Shown: positions 1 to 10,323, counted from the stretch's first letter. The stretch is 64,000 nucleotides of DNA from Muricomes sp049840515 (GCA_049840515.1 JASGKW010000009.1:744001-808000); one strand, 5' to 3'. The notes: generated by a model not told the origin, from the letters alone. Translations and numbers: made by a program.

Positions 1-1
1 T

Positions 2-1878
2 AAACTGGAAGTCCAGGCGGAGAATCTGAGGAAGATGTTTTTGGCCATGGCCAAGGATATCCGCGTTATCATTATAAAACTGGCGGACCGCCTTCATAAC
101 ATGCGCACGCTGGAATTTATGGTTCCTGCAAAGCAAAAGGAAAAAGCAAGGGAAACTATGGACATCTACGCTCCCATTGCGCATCGGCTTGGTATCTCCA
201 AAATCAAGACTGAGCTGGATGATTTATCCCTGAAATATTACCAGCCGGAAGTTTATTATAATCTGGTAAAGGATTTAAATGAGCGCAAGACCGAGCGGGA
301 AGATTTTGTGCAGCAGATTGTGGCGGAAGTTTCTGAACACATGAAAAATTCTAACATTGAGGCGAAAGTCTACGGTCGTGTAAAACACTTTTTCAGCATT
401 TACAAGAAGATGGTAAATCAGAATAAGACGGTGGACCAGGTCTATGATTTGTTTGCAGTGCGCATTATCGTAGATTCTGTGAAAGACTGCTATGCGGCGC
501 TCGGGGTAATCCATGAGATGTACACTCCCATACCGGGGCGTTTTAAGGATTATATCGCCATGCCTAAGGCAAATATGTACCAGTCCCTCCACACCACCCT
601 TATGGGGCCGGCGGGACAGCCTTTTGAGATACAGATTCGTACAGAAGAGATGCATAAGACGGCTGAGTACGGTATTGCCGCCCACTGGAAATACAAAGAG
701 GGAAGTTCGGGCAAGAGCGTGGAAGCCCAGGAAGAAGAGAAGTTAAGCTGGCTTCGTCAGATTCTGGAATGGCAGAGAGACATGTCCGACAACAGAGAGT
801 TTTTAAGTCTCCTGAAGGGAGATTTAGACTTATTCGTAGAAGACGTATACTGTTTCACGCCGGAAGGCGATGTAAAGAGTCTTCCAAACGGCTCTACACC
901 AGTGGATTTTGCCTATGCGATTCACAGTGCGGTAGGTAATAAGATGGTAGGCGCCAGAGTCAACGGCAAGCTGGTAAATATAGATTACAAGATTCAAAAT
1001 GGTGACAGAGTTGAGATTTTGACTTCGCAGAACTCCCGGGACCGAGCCGTGACTGGCTCAATATTGTAAAGAGCACCCAGGCGAAGAACAAAATCAATCA
1101 ATGGTTTAAGAAGGAATTTAAGGAAGATAATATCATTCGCGGAAAAGAAATGATTGCTTCCTACTGTAAGGCAAAGAACATCAATATGCCGGACGTTATG
1201 AAACCAAAATATCAGCAGACTGTGCAGCAGAAGTATGGATTCCGCAACTGGGATGCGGTGCTGGCAGCGCTGGGACACGGGGGCGTAAAAGAAGGTCAGA
1301 TTGTCAACCGTCTTGTGGAGGAATACGAAAGAGAGCACAAGAAGGAAATCACCGATGAAACAATTCTGGAACGGATATCTGAGGCAAATCACCACAAGGT
1401 TCATATCGCAAAATCTAAAAGTGGTATTGTTGTCAAAGGAATCGACGATATTGCAGTTCGATTCTCAAAATGCTGTAATCCAGTTCCAGGGGACGAGATT
1501 GTAGGATTTGTGACCAGAGGGCGCGGCATGTCTATCCACAGAACGGACTGTGTCAATATGCTGCATTTGTCAGGACCGGAGAGAGAGCGTCTCCTCGATG
1601 CCGAGTGGGAAGATACAGCGGCGGATGAGAGCGGAGGTCAGTACCTGGCTGAGTTAAAGGTGTTTGCAAATGACAAGCAAGGTCTTCTGCTGGAACTCAC
1701 CAGAGTTTTCACAGAGTCTAAGATAGATGTGAAATCCATGAACATACGGACCAGCAAAAAGGGAACGGCTACACTGGATTTGGGATTCATTGTACACGGC
1801 AGGGAAGAACTGAACAGAATTATCGAGAAGCTGCGCCAGGTAAGCGGCGTGATAGATATTCAGAGAACGGCAGGTTAG
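2..1878 (+). CDS. relA: RelA/SpoT-type (p)ppGpp synthetase/hydrolase, 5' partial, one frameshift
   Basis: Bifunctional stringent-response enzyme that makes and degrades (p)ppGpp. The gene is already open at base 2, so the start and most of the HD hydrolase domain lie outside the window. The synthetase motif (YGRVKHFFSIYKK) begins near base 368, the TGS domain spans about 846-1065, a Cys/His cluster (CCNPVPGDEI to HRTDC) lies near 1470-1550, and an ACT domain covers the last 200 bases. The first frame stops at 1069 and the protein resumes in another frame. Adding one G to the G run at 1038-1040 restores NSRGPSRDWLN and joins the two parts. A one-base deletion is therefore inferred, more likely sequencing error than a true lesion because both halves are fully conserved. 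The metallo-hydrolase gene follows after 5 bases. Confidence 0.93.
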
Positions 1879-1883
1879 AAAGA

Positions 1884-2504
1884 ATGAAGATAGAAAGATT
1901 TGTAATTGGGATTATAAGCACAAATTGCTATCTTGTGCAAAATGAAGAAACAAAGGAATGTTTTCTGATAGATCCGGCGTCATGTCCGGCAAAACTGGTG
2001 GAACATATTAAAACCACGGGGCTGGAACTAAAAGCTATCCTGCTCACACATGGACATTTCGACCATATCATGGGAATTGATGGATTTTTGGAAGCATTTC
2101 CTGTTCCTGTATATGCCCATGAAGCGGAGAGGGCGATGCTGGAGGATGCGGCTTTGAACAGCTCCGGTACCTACGGACCGGGCTACACATTTTCCGGCGC
2201 TGAATATGTAAAGGACGGGCAGAAGCTGTCACTGGCAGGGATGGAAATTGAAGTGATTTATACACCGGGACATACCGCCGGGGGATGTTGTTATTATATT
2301 TCCTCAGAAAATGTTTTGTTCAGCGGGGATACGCTCTTTCAGGCATCCATCGGAAGAACAGACCTCCCCACAGGAAGCAGCAGTCAGTTGATTTGTTCTA
2401 TCAAAGATAAATTGATGTGTCTGCCGGGGGAGACAAAAGTTTATCCCGGACATATGGATGAGACATCCATTGCCTTTGAGAAGATGCACAACCCATTCCT
2501 ATAG
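1884..2504 (+). CDS. MBL-fold metallo-hydrolase (glyoxalase II-like)
   Basis: A 206-residue metallo-beta-lactamase-fold hydrolase. The metal-binding motif THGHFDH lies at residues 55-61, and later histidines and an aspartate follow in YTPGHTAGG, FSGDTLF and YPGHMD, so both metal sites look complete. Proteins of this size and motif set are usually cytosolic thioester or hydroxyacylglutathione-type hydrolases. The substrate cannot be read from sequence, and clostridia generally lack glutathione. The gene lies between relA and hemZ on the same strand and is probably co-transcribed with both. Confidence 0.85.
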   Translation: MKIERFVIGIISTNCYLVQNEETKECFLIDPASCPAKLVEHIKTTGLELKAILLTHGHFDHIMGIDGFLEAFPVPVYAHEAERAMLEDAALNSSGTYGPGYTFSGAEYVKDGQKLSLAGMEIEVIYTPGHTAGGCCYYISSENVLFSGDTLFQASIGRTDLPTGSSSQLICSIKDKLMCLPGETKVYPGHMDETSIAFEKMHNPFL

Positions 2505-2532
2505 CTTAGATGAAAGGCAGGGTCCTGAGCGG

Positions 2533-3963
2533 ATGATGATAGATATAAGCAGTAAAGATACCTTCTATATGTACAATCTGTACCATATTGTGAAGGCCTT
2601 TTTCCCAAATGAGGAAATCAGGCAGAAGGTGGATGAACAGCAAGAGCCTCTGATAAGACTAGAGTTAGAAGGAGGCTCTTGTTTTTCCGTTTGTATGGAG
2701 GAAGCTGCACAGTTTCCAGACAGACGGGAGGCAAAACATTATGTGACAAAATGTATTTATGACTATCTTAAGGAAAAGACCGGAAAAGGTCTGGCGTGGG
2801 GAATGCTCACCGGGATTCGCCCGACTAAGATGGTTATGCAGAAGCTGGAGGCGGGAGCCGGCCGTGAGGAGGTCATCAAGTTTCTTGAAGAGGTTTACAG
2901 TGTCAGCACTGAAAAAGCGGTGCTGGGATATGAAATTGCCTGCAGAGAAAGAGAGCTTCTTCAAAAATTGGATGCGGACAAAGGATACAGCCTGTATATA
3001 GGGATTCCTTTTTGTCCCAGCATCTGCTCCTACTGCTCTTTTGGCTCCTCACCTCTGGACAAGTGGGCGGACAGAATTGATTTATATCTGGATGCACTGT
3101 GCAAAGAGCTTGCAGCCATCGGGGAGGCGGTCAAGGGGCAGAAATTAAATACAATTTATATCGGGGGCGGAACTCCTTCCACCCTGGAAGCAGAACAACT
3201 GGAACGGCTTTTAGGTTTTCTGGAAGTTACATTTTCCTATGATGATTTGAAAGAATTTACTGTGGAGGCGGGGAGGCCGGACAGCATCACCAGGGAAAAG
3301 CTGGAGGTGCTCACAAAGCACCCGGTGACAAGAATTTCTGTGAATCCCCAGACCATGCAGCAGAAAACACTGGATGCGGTGGGGCGCAGACATCTTGTGG
3401 AGGATGTAAAAGAAATTTTTCATCTCGCCAGAGAGATGGGGTTTGACAATATCAATATGGACTTGATTGCGGGTCTGCCCGGTGAGGACAGAGCTGATAT
3501 GCAGGATACCTTGAGACAGATAGAAGAACTGGGCCCTGACAGCCTGACGGTCCATGCACTTGCCATCAAGCGGGCAGCGAGATACGGCCAGGAGGGCAGA
3601 AAGATTGACCTGCATTCGGAAATTGAGCAGATGCTGGAGGACAGCGCCAAAGCTGCTGAGAGAATGGGGCTTAAACCTTATTATTTATACCGCCAGAAAA
3701 ATATGGCAGGAAATTTTGAGAATGTTGGCTATGCAAAGGTTGACAAAGCTGGAATATACAATATACTAATTATGGAAGAAAAACAGACAATTCTCGCGGT
3801 AGGGGCGGGAGCCTCCACAAAAATTGTTTTTCCTGAAAAAATAAGGCTGGAGAATGGAAGAGAAAGCAATCTGGTGAGAATTGAGAATGTAAAAGATATT
3901 GAAGAGTACATCAGCCGCATTGATGAAATGATAGAGAGAAAAGGAGAATGGTTATGGCGTTAA
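2533..3963 (+). CDS. hemZ: HemZ-type radical SAM coproporphyrinogen III oxidase-like protein
   Basis: Radical SAM protein of the HemZ/HemN family. The [4Fe-4S] motif CPSICSYC (CxxxCxxC) lies about 160 residues in, followed by the glycine-rich YIGGGTPS and the LIAGLPGE segment typical of the family. The open frame extends back to 2458, inside the preceding gene. The ATG at 2533 (MMIDISSKDT) is preferred because it gives the usual 470-480 residues and avoids a 47-base overlap. The family is annotated as oxygen-independent coproporphyrinogen dehydrogenase, but members in organisms without full heme synthesis may do something else. The 3' end overlaps the hisS start. Confidence 0.85.
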   Translation: MMIDISSKDTFYMYNLYHIVKAFFPNEEIRQKVDEQQEPLIRLELEGGSCFSVCMEEAAQFPDRREAKHYVTKCIYDYLKEKTGKGLAWGMLTGIRPTKMVMQKLEAGAGREEVIKFLEEVYSVSTEKAVLGYEIACRERELLQKLDADKGYSLYIGIPFCPSICSYCSFGSSPLDKWADRIDLYLDALCKELAAIGEAVKGQKLNTIYIGGGTPSTLEAEQLERLLGFLEVTFSYDDLKEFTVEAGRPDSITREKLEVLTKHPVTRISVNPQTMQQKTLDAVGRRHLVEDVKEIFHLAREMGFDNINMDLIAGLPGEDRADMQDTLRQIEELGPDSLTVHALAIKRAARYGQEGRKIDLHSEIEQMLEDSAKAAERMGLKPYYLYRQKNMAGNFENVGYAKVDKAGIYNILIMEEKQTILAVGAGASTKIVFPEKIRLENGRESNLVRIENVKDIEEYISRIDEMIERKGEWLWR

Positions 3964-5216
3964 AGAAAAAACCGGTTACCGGGATGAAAGATATGATGCC
4001 CGGCGAGATGGAAATCAGAGATTATGTAATCGGCTTGATTAAAGACACTTACAAATCCTTTGGATTTTCCTCCATAGAAACTCCCTGTGTGGAGCACATC
4101 GAAAATCTGTGCAGCAAGCAGGGCGGAGACAATGAAAAATTAATTTTTAAAATCCTCAAACGGGGAGAAAAGTTGAAGCTGGATACTGCCCAGGCAGAGA
4201 GCGACCTGGTAGACGGAGGCCTGCGCTATGATTTGACGGTGCCTTTGTCCAGATATTATTCCAACAATGCCAATGACCTGCCATCTCCTTTTAAGGCGCT
4301 TCAGATGGGAAATGTGTGGCGTGCGGACAGGCCTCAGAGAGGGCGCTTCCGTCAGTTTATGCAGTGTGACATTGACATTTTAGGTGAGGCGGGCAACCTT
4401 GCAGAGATTGAACTAATACTTGCGACCTCCACATTACTTGGAAAACTGGACTTTCAGAATTTTACAATCCGTATCAATGACCGCAGGATTTTGAAGGCGA
4501 TGGCGGCATACAGTGGTTTCCAAGAGGAAGACTATGAAACAGTGTTTATCATACTGGATAAGATGGACAAGATTGGCTTGGACGGTGTGGCGGCGGAATT
4601 AGAGGAATGTGGCTATGAGAAAGAATCAGTGGAAAAATATCTCCAGTTATTCAAAGAGATTACGAATGACGTGGAGGGGATACGTTACTGTAAAGAAAAA
4701 CTGGAAGGCTTTCTTGCGGATGATACAGCGGCTTCGCTGGAAATGATTGTCACCAGTGTGGAGAGTGCCAGAGAAGCAGAGTTTAATATAAGTTTTGACC
4801 CTACCCTGGTGCGGGGGATGTCCTACTACACGGGAACCATATTTGAAATTTCTATGGACGAGTTCGGCGGCTCTGTGGGCGGCGGCGGGCGCTACGATGA
4901 GATGATAGGAAAATTCACCGGGCAGAATACTCCGGCGGTCGGATTTTCCATTGGCTTCGAGCGCATTGTCATGCTGTTGCTGGAGAGGGGATACAAGGCT
5001 CAGAACAGTAAAGGAAAGAAGGCATTCCTGATTGAGAAAGATATGCCGAAAGAGGGAATGCTCAAAGTGCTGAATCTTGCGAAGGAAGAACGGGCAGCAG
5101 GCAAACAGGTTATGATAGCTAATATGAAGAAAAATAAAAAATTCCAGAAAGAGCAGCTGGCGGCAGACGGATATGAGGACATTGTAGAGTGTTACAAAGA
5201 TTCCGTGGAAAAATAG
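3954..5216 (+). CDS. hisS: Histidyl-tRNA synthetase
   Basis: Class II aminoacyl-tRNA synthetase that charges tRNA-His. Motif 2 (VWRADRPQRGRFRQF) lies near residue 120, and the histidine-specific motifs (LVRGMSYYTGTIFE, then GGGGRYD and the motif 3 GFSIGFERI) lie in the second half. The C-terminal anticodon-binding domain is present. The ATG at 3954 is preferred over 3948 because the AAGGAG at 3941-3946 is then at normal spacing. The start overlaps the end of hemZ by 10 bases, indicating one transcription unit. Confidence 0.95.
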   Translation: MALKKKPVTGMKDMMPGEMEIRDYVIGLIKDTYKSFGFSSIETPCVEHIENLCSKQGGDNEKLIFKILKRGEKLKLDTAQAESDLVDGGLRYDLTVPLSRYYSNNANDLPSPFKALQMGNVWRADRPQRGRFRQFMQCDIDILGEAGNLAEIELILATSTLLGKLDFQNFTIRINDRRILKAMAAYSGFQEEDYETVFIILDKMDKIGLDGVAAELEECGYEKESVEKYLQLFKEITNDVEGIRYCKEKLEGFLADDTAASLEMIVTSVESAREAEFNISFDPTLVRGMSYYTGTIFEISMDEFGGSVGGGGRYDEMIGKFTGQNTPAVGFSIGFERIVMLLLERGYKAQNSKGKKAFLIEKDMPKEGMLKVLNLAKEERAAGKQVMIANMKKNKKFQKEQLAADGYEDIVECYKDSVEK

Positions 5217-5276
5217 GGGTCTGACCCTTTTGTATGAGAATTGTGAAAAAAGTGTGAAAGGGGTCTGACCCCTTTG
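5215..5276. repeat. Two GGGGTCTGACCC(C) palindromic repeats between hisS and aspS
   Basis: Two copies of a short palindrome lie 30 bases apart: GGGGTCTGACCCTTTT right after the hisS stop (5216-5231) and AAAGGGGTCTGACCCCTTT at 5257-5275. Variants recur near 10286 and 50712. They are too widely spread to be specific operators, and look like a dispersed REP-like element. Confidence 0.75.
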
Positions 5277-5299
5277 AATCAGAAAAGAGGATGATGAGT

Positions 5300-7084
5300 A
5301 TGGCAGAGTCAATGAAAGGATTAAAAAGAACACATCGCTGTGGGGAACTATCCGGCGCAAATATAGGTGAGACTGTAACCGTTATGGGATGGGTGCAGAA
5401 GAATCGCAATAAGGGCGGAATTGTATTTGTAGATTTGAGAGACCGCTCCGGCCTTCTTCAGATTGTATTTGAGGGGGAAGAGAACGCGGTTTTGATTGAG
5501 AAAGCTGCGAAGCTGCGAAGTGAATTTGTTGTTGCAGTTGTGGGTAAAGTGGAAGCCAGAAGTGGTGCGGTAAATGAAAATCTGGCGACAGGTGAGATTG
5601 AAATAAGAGCGGAGGAACTTAGAGTTCTCTCTGAATCTGAGACGCCGCCGTTCCCAATTGAGGAAAACAGCAAGACGAAGGAAGAACTTCGCCTGAAATA
5701 CCGCTACCTTGATTTGAGAAGACCAGATTTGCAGCGTAATCTTATGATGAGAAGCAAGGTTGCCACTCTGACACGCCAATTTCTGTCAGACGAGGGATTT
5801 CTGGAAATAGAAACTCCTATTCTTGGAAAGAGTACGCCGGAGGGCGCAAGGGATTATCTTGTCCCAAGCCGTATTCATCCAGGCAGTTTTTATGGTCTGC
5901 CTCAGTCTCCACAGTTATTCAAGCAGCTATTGATGTGTTCTGGATATGACCGCTACTTCCAGATTGCAAAATGTTTCAGGGATGAGGATCTGCGTGCTGA
6001 CAGACAGCCTGAGTTTACCCAGATTGACATGGAGCTTTCTTTTGTAGATGTGGATGATGTAATTGATGTAAATGAGAGGCTTCTTGCGAAATTATTCAAA
6101 GAAGTATTAAATGTAGATGTTCAACTTCCTGTTCCGAGAATGACATGGCAGGAAGCTATGGACCGCTATGGCTCTGACAAGCCGGACACTCGTTTTGGGA
6201 TGGAGCTGGTAAATGTCACGGACGTAGTAAAAGACTGTGAGTTTGTAGTGTTTAAAGGTGCGATAGAAAATGGCGGAACTGTCCGTGGAATTAATGCAAA
6301 AGGTCAGGGAGCCATGCCCCGCAAGAAGATTGACAAACTGGTTGACTTTGCGAAGGATTTTGGCGCAAAAGGTCTTGCCTATATTGCCATCCAGGAGGAC
6401 GGCACTGTGAAGTCTTCTTTCTCAAAGTTTATGACAGAAGAAGAGACACAGACACTGGTTCAGGCTATGTCCGGGGAAGCGGGAGACTTACTCTTGTTTG
6501 CGGCTGACAAGAATGACGTGGTGTGGGCTGTGCTTGGAAATCTCCGGCTGGAAATTGCAAGGCAGATGGAAATTCTGGATAAGGAAGAATATAAATTCCT
6601 GTGGGTGACGGAATTCCCTCTTCTTGAATGGAGCGAGGAACAAAACCGCTTTACAGCTATGCACCATCCATTTACCATGCCTATGGAAGAAGATTTGCAG
6701 TACATTGATTCTGACCCGGGAAGAGTTCGGGCAAAAGCTTACGACATTGTACTCAATGGAAATGAGATTGGCGGAGGAAGTGTGCGTATCTTCCAGAATG
6801 ATATACAGGAGAAAATGTTTGAGGTACTTGGATTCACAAAAGAGCAGGCTCATACCCAGTTTGGTTTTCTTCTGGATGCTTTCAAGTATGGCGTTCCGCC
6901 TCATGCAGGGCTGGCTTACGGCCTGGACCGCCTGGTCATGCTGATGACTCAGGAAGACAGTATCCGCGACGTTATGGCATTTCCAAAAATCAAAGACGCT
7001 TCCTGTCTTCTGACAGAAGCTCCAAGCTTAGTGGATGACAAACAGCTTCAGGAACTGGGACTGGAAATGTACACTGAAAAGTAG
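5300..7084 (+). CDS. aspS: Aspartyl-tRNA synthetase
   Basis: Bacterial-type class II synthetase, about 594 residues. An N-terminal OB-fold anticodon-binding domain (VTVMGWVQKNRNKGGIVFVD) is followed by motif 2 (FRDEDLRADRQPEFTQID), a bacterial GAD insertion domain and motif 3 (GLAYGLDRLVML) near the end. Three in-frame ATGs lie at 5291, 5294 and 5300. The one at 5300 has the best spacing from AGAGG at 5286-5290. It probably charges tRNA-Asp; whether it also charges tRNA-Asn is not decided by what I can see. A strong terminator follows. Confidence 0.95.
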   Translation: MAESMKGLKRTHRCGELSGANIGETVTVMGWVQKNRNKGGIVFVDLRDRSGLLQIVFEGEENAVLIEKAAKLRSEFVVAVVGKVEARSGAVNENLATGEIEIRAEELRVLSESETPPFPIEENSKTKEELRLKYRYLDLRRPDLQRNLMMRSKVATLTRQFLSDEGFLEIETPILGKSTPEGARDYLVPSRIHPGSFYGLPQSPQLFKQLLMCSGYDRYFQIAKCFRDEDLRADRQPEFTQIDMELSFVDVDDVIDVNERLLAKLFKEVLNVDVQLPVPRMTWQEAMDRYGSDKPDTRFGMELVNVTDVVKDCEFVVFKGAIENGGTVRGINAKGQGAMPRKKIDKLVDFAKDFGAKGLAYIAIQEDGTVKSSFSKFMTEEETQTLVQAMSGEAGDLLLFAADKNDVVWAVLGNLRLEIARQMEILDKEEYKFLWVTEFPLLEWSEEQNRFTAMHHPFTMPMEEDLQYIDSDPGRVRAKAYDIVLNGNEIGGGSVRIFQNDIQEKMFEVLGFTKEQAHTQFGFLLDAFKYGVPPHAGLAYGLDRLVMLMTQEDSIRDVMAFPKIKDASCLLTEAPSLVDDKQLQELGLEMYTEK

Positions 7085-7108
7085 GAAAGAAATATAAAAT
7101 ATAGCACC

Positions 7109-7168
7109 AAAGAGAAACAGAACACAGGGAAAATTTAAAACGGTCCAGTGTTCTGTTTCTCTTTTTAT
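7109..7168 (+). terminator. Rho-independent terminator after aspS
   Basis: A 17-base arm (7109-7125) is perfectly complementary to 7148-7164, with a 22-base loop and a T-rich tail. It closes the relA-aspS transcription unit. Confidence 0.88.
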
Positions 7169-7303
7169 ACGCAGAAGAAAATTATGAATTAAAAATGCGG
7201 TGAAAAAGAAATGAAGAATTTTGTCGAAAATACGCGAATTATTACATTGTATGCTATTTTATTTAGAAAAATGTAAATGAAAATCTATGAAAGCGCCAGG
7301 TTC

Positions 7304-7342
7304 TTATATCTCTTGAACTATTAATGTTCAAGAAGATATGAT
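7304..7342. repeat. Dispersed TTGAAC-N7-GTTCAA palindrome, copy 1
   Basis: CTTGAAC(N7)GTTCAAG flanked by imperfect TATATC/GATATGA arms, in the spacer upstream of the DUF1697 gene. It belongs to the same family as the palindromes at 26050, 26082, 26897, 32352 and 45798. The rest of the 7168-7425 spacer is AT-rich with no gene. Confidence 0.6.
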
Positions 7343-7425
7343 ATGATGTTCCCACAGACACGGGGATGATGGAACTTTGGGAGAGGTTACTTTAATTATC
7401 CATTATATTAAGGAGAATTTACAAT

Positions 7426-7986
7426 ATGACTATTTATATAGCACTGCTGAGAGGTATCAATGTAGGCGGAAAAAATATAATTAAGATGGCTGATTTGAAG
7501 CGAGTACTTGAATTAGTGGGATTTTGTGATGTAAAAACATATATTCAAAGTGGAAATGTCCTTTTCAAATCAAGTGAAACAGAAGAGATTTTACAGAAGA
7601 AAATGGAACATGAAATTGAGAAAGCTTTTGGAATCGCTGCAAAGGTTATTTTGAGGACGAAGGTACAGTTAGAACAGATTATTCAAAATTGTCCTTTCTC
7701 TGAGAAGGAAATTGAGGAGGCGGAGGAACTTTCCCAGGTGGAAAGCCTCTATGTGGCATTACTGGCAAAGCCTGCTCTAAAAGAAAAAATTGAATGTATA
7801 GATATTTACAGCGGCCAATCTGACAGATATCAGATTGATGGAAGGGATGTATATCTTTTGTTTCATCACAGCATCAGAAAGTCAAAACTTGCCAATAATC
7901 TGTATAAACTGGATGAATCAGTGACTGTGCGCAACTGGAAGACCTTAAACAAACTGGCCGGGTTAGCAAGAACAATGCTTTCGTAA
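7426..7986 (+). CDS. DUF1697 family protein
   Basis: A 186-residue cytosolic protein of the DUF1697 family. The diagnostic N-terminus (MTIYIALLRGINVGGKN) and the conserved TYIQSGNVLFKS segment near residue 42 are present, and the length is normal. The biochemical role of the family is not established. The start ATG has an AAGGAG about 10 bases upstream. It stands alone, after the aspS terminator and before tRNA-Gly. Confidence 0.85.
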   Translation: MTIYIALLRGINVGGKNIIKMADLKRVLELVGFCDVKTYIQSGNVLFKSSETEEILQKKMEHEIEKAFGIAAKVILRTKVQLEQIIQNCPFSEKEIEEAEELSQVESLYVALLAKPALKEKIECIDIYSGQSDRYQIDGRDVYLLFHHSIRKSKLANNLYKLDESVTVRNWKTLNKLAGLARTMLS

Positions 7987-8028
7987 AATTAATGTCTATA
8001 AAAAGTTTATAGAAAGTAAAAAAAGTTG

Positions 8029-8057
8029 TTGACAATGCAAAGCGTATGTAGTATAGT
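8029..8057 (+). promoter_or_regulatory. Sigma-A-type promoter for tRNA-Gly
   Basis: TTGACA (8029-8034), 17 bases, then TATAGT (8052-8057), placed 34 bases before the tRNA. Confidence 0.8.
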
Positions 8058-8091
8058 AATTATTGTTCCGGTCAGGAAACATACACTATAT

Positions 8092-8164
8092 GCGATAGTG
8101 GCTCAGTTGGTAGAGTACGACCTTGCCAAGGTCGGGGTCGCGGGTTCGAATCCCGTCTATCGCT
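8092..8164 (+). tRNA. tRNA-Gly (anticodon GCC)
   Basis: A 73-base cloverleaf. The acceptor arm GCGATAG pairs with CTATCGC, and the anticodon stem CGACC/GGTCG encloses the loop TTGCCAA, giving anticodon GCC. The T arm contains GGTTCGAATCC. CCA is not encoded. It is a single gene behind its own promoter. Confidence 0.96.
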
Positions 8165-8335
8165 TTTTGAGAGAAGTTGTTGTTTTGATAGATTGATAAT
8201 CTGTCAGTGCAGCAGCTTTATTTTTATGTGTTTTATGTATTGTGAAAGAACTAACGCTAGTGTTATATTACATTTTATGCTATAATATGACCCATGAAAA
8301 TTTGCGGTGAAATATGAGGTATATGAGGTGTAATT

Positions 8336-9621
8336 ATGGACAAAAAGAAAGTTAAGGTAGCCCTGCTCGGTCTGGGAACTGTGGGAACGGGAGTTTATAA
8401 GCTGATACAGAGACGTGCTGATGTGATGGAACATATTATAGGTGCTGATTTAGAGCTTCTCCAGAATTTTAGTGCACAACATAAATAAAGTACGTGAAGG
8501 TGTTGACACTTCTCTTTTGACAGACAACTGGCAGGACATTTTGCAGGATGAGGAAGTTCAGATTGTCATAGAACTTATGGGAGGAATTGAACCAGCCAAG
8601 ACTATGATTCTGGAAGCTTTAAACGCGGGCAAGAATGTTGTGACAGCCAACAAAGATCTGGTTGCAGAATACGGAAGAGAGCTTTTAGATGCGGCGGAGG
8701 CGAACAAATGCGATTTCTTATTTGAAGCTGCCGTGGCAGGTGGAATCCCGATTATACGCCCTTTGAAGCAATGCCTGGCAGGCAACGAGATTTCTGAGGT
8801 TATCGGTATTGTGAATGGGACAACCAACTACATTTTGACTAAGATGTTTGAGGAAAATGTCAGCTTTGAGTCAGCCCTGGCAAAGGCAACTGAGCTTGGC
8901 TATGCCGAAGCAGACCCAACCGCAGATGTTGAAGGGCTGGATGCGGGAAGGAAGATGGCGATTATGGCATCTATCGCATTCCACTCCAGGGTTGTCTTTG
9001 GGGATGTTTATACAGAAGGAATCACAAAAATTACGGCAGAAGATATTTTATATGCAAAGGAATTTGACAGTGTCATAAAACTTTTGGGCATGGCGCGCAA
9101 CACAGAAGGCGGAATTGAGGTAGGAGTTTACCCCATGCTGTTAAACAAGGACCATCCCCTGGCCTCTGTGCGGGATTCTTTCAATGCGGTCTTTGTACAT
9201 GGCGATGCGGTAGATGACGCCATGTTCTATGGACGGGGGGCGGGAGAACTGCCGACGGCCAGTGCAGTAATGGGGGACATTATTGATGTGGCAAGGGATT
9301 TGGAGTATCAGTGTACAGGCAGAATCAGCTGGCAGCTGCTATAAGACACTTCCTATTAAAGATTTTGCAGACGTCAAGAATAAGTTTTTTATCAGAATGC
9401 AGGTGGAAAACCAGCCGGGAGTGCTGGCATGTATCGCCAAAGTATTCGGAGACCATAAGGTAAGTATTGCCAGGGTTGTACAGAAACGTGTAAAAGATAA
9501 CCAGGCAGAATTAGTTATTGTTACAGAGAAAGTGAAAGAGTACCACTTAAAAGACTCATTGAAAGAATTGAAAGAAAAAGACAGTATACGGGAAATCAGC
9601 AGTATTATCAGAGAATACTAA
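8336..9621 (+). CDS. hom: Homoserine dehydrogenase, reading frame broken twice
   Basis: NAD(P)-dependent enzyme of the threonine/methionine branch of aspartate metabolism. The nucleotide-binding GLGTVGTGVYKL lies at the ATG at 8336 (after GAGGTG). The substrate domain (VTANKDLVAEYG, GGIPIIRPLK, GIVNGTTNYI, GYAEADPTADVEG) follows, and a C-terminal ACT domain (RMQVENQPGVLACIAKVF) covers the last 90 residues. The frame shifts near 8455-8470 and again near 9330-9340. Each shift is corrected by removing one base (RILVHN and GSCYKTLPI are then restored). All domains are otherwise intact, so sequencing error is the simplest explanation. A terminator follows. Confidence 0.9.
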
Positions 9622-9696
9622 AAGAGCCGCAGTAAAGCATAGAGTGCAGATTCAAGTTATGTAATCCAAGGCTGTGATATATGAATGATACATGAG

Positions 9697-9726
9697 GGAG
9701 GTGTGGAGTTGACACACCTCCTTTAT
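9697..9726 (+). terminator. Terminator after hom
   Basis: GGAGGTGTG (9697-9705) pairs with CACACCTCC (9713-9721) across a 7-base loop, followed by TTTAT. Confidence 0.75.
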
Positions 9727-9815
9727 CGTGATATAACAGATTATAATAAGTGTATAGCAAGCTATATAAAGTGAATTTTGATTTTACGTTTGATTTTACA
9801 TAGAAGGGAGAAGTT

Positions 9816-10250
9816 ATGGAGCGAAGAAGTCAGCCAATTGGATTTACAGTGAAGCAGATTAATAATATATTTGAAAAAGACTTGAATGAGAAGTTGAAAA
9901 CAATCGGAATAACGTCATCTCAATGCGCAGTCTTAGACTATCTGTTTCACACAAACAAAGAAGAAGTAAATCAGAGAGATGTTGAGCGCCACCTGAGTCT
10001 GAAAAATCCTACGGTTACAGGGCTCTTAAAAAGGCTGGATGAAAAAGGCTTCATACTTTGTGTCCCAAATACAAATGACAAGCGCAGGAAAAATATTTAT
10101 TTGACGGAAAAAGCTTATGATATACAGAGGCGGATGGAGGCGGACCGCAAGAAAATGGACAAACAGATGACCAGAGGGATGACAAAAAGAGAAATAACCG
10201 CCCTCACCAGAGGGCTGGAAAAACTGCTTTATAATATAGCAGATCCATAG
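9816..10250 (+). CDS. MarR-family transcriptional regulator
   Basis: A 144-residue winged-helix regulator. The segment QCAVLDYLFHTNKEEVNQRDVERHL leads into the recognition helix (KNPTVTGLLKRLDEKGFI), then a wing containing NDKRRKNIYLT, which is the classic MarR signature. A C-terminal helical dimerisation region follows. It has its own start after AGAAGGGAG. Its target is unknown. A GGGACTGACCCC palindrome and thyA lie immediately downstream. Confidence 0.88.
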   Translation: MERRSQPIGFTVKQINNIFEKDLNEKLKTIGITSSQCAVLDYLFHTNKEEVNQRDVERHLSLKNPTVTGLLKRLDEKGFILCVPNTNDKRRKNIYLTEKAYDIQRRMEADRKKMDKQMTRGMTKREITALTRGLEKLLYNIADP

Positions 10251-10283
10251 AAAAATTATTGGAATTGTCAGAAAATGGAGAGC

Positions 10284-10305
10284 AAAAGGGACTGACCCCT
10301 TTGAA
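10284..10305. repeat. GGGACTGACCCC-type palindromic repeat
   Basis: AAAAGGGACTGACCCCTTTG, related to the repeats at 5216-5275 and 50712. It lies between the MarR gene and thyA. Confidence 0.65.
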
Positions 10306-10323
10306 GAAAGGAGCGAATGATAT

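Noticed and set aside
5215..5276. CRISPR array suggested by paired GGGGTCTGACCC repeats
   Set aside because: Only two copies with one 30-base gap, each internally palindromic, and no cas genes anywhere in the window.
4647..5409. Long minus-strand ORFs opposite hisS and aspS
   Set aside because: Antisense shadows of well-conserved synthetase genes; translations resemble no protein.
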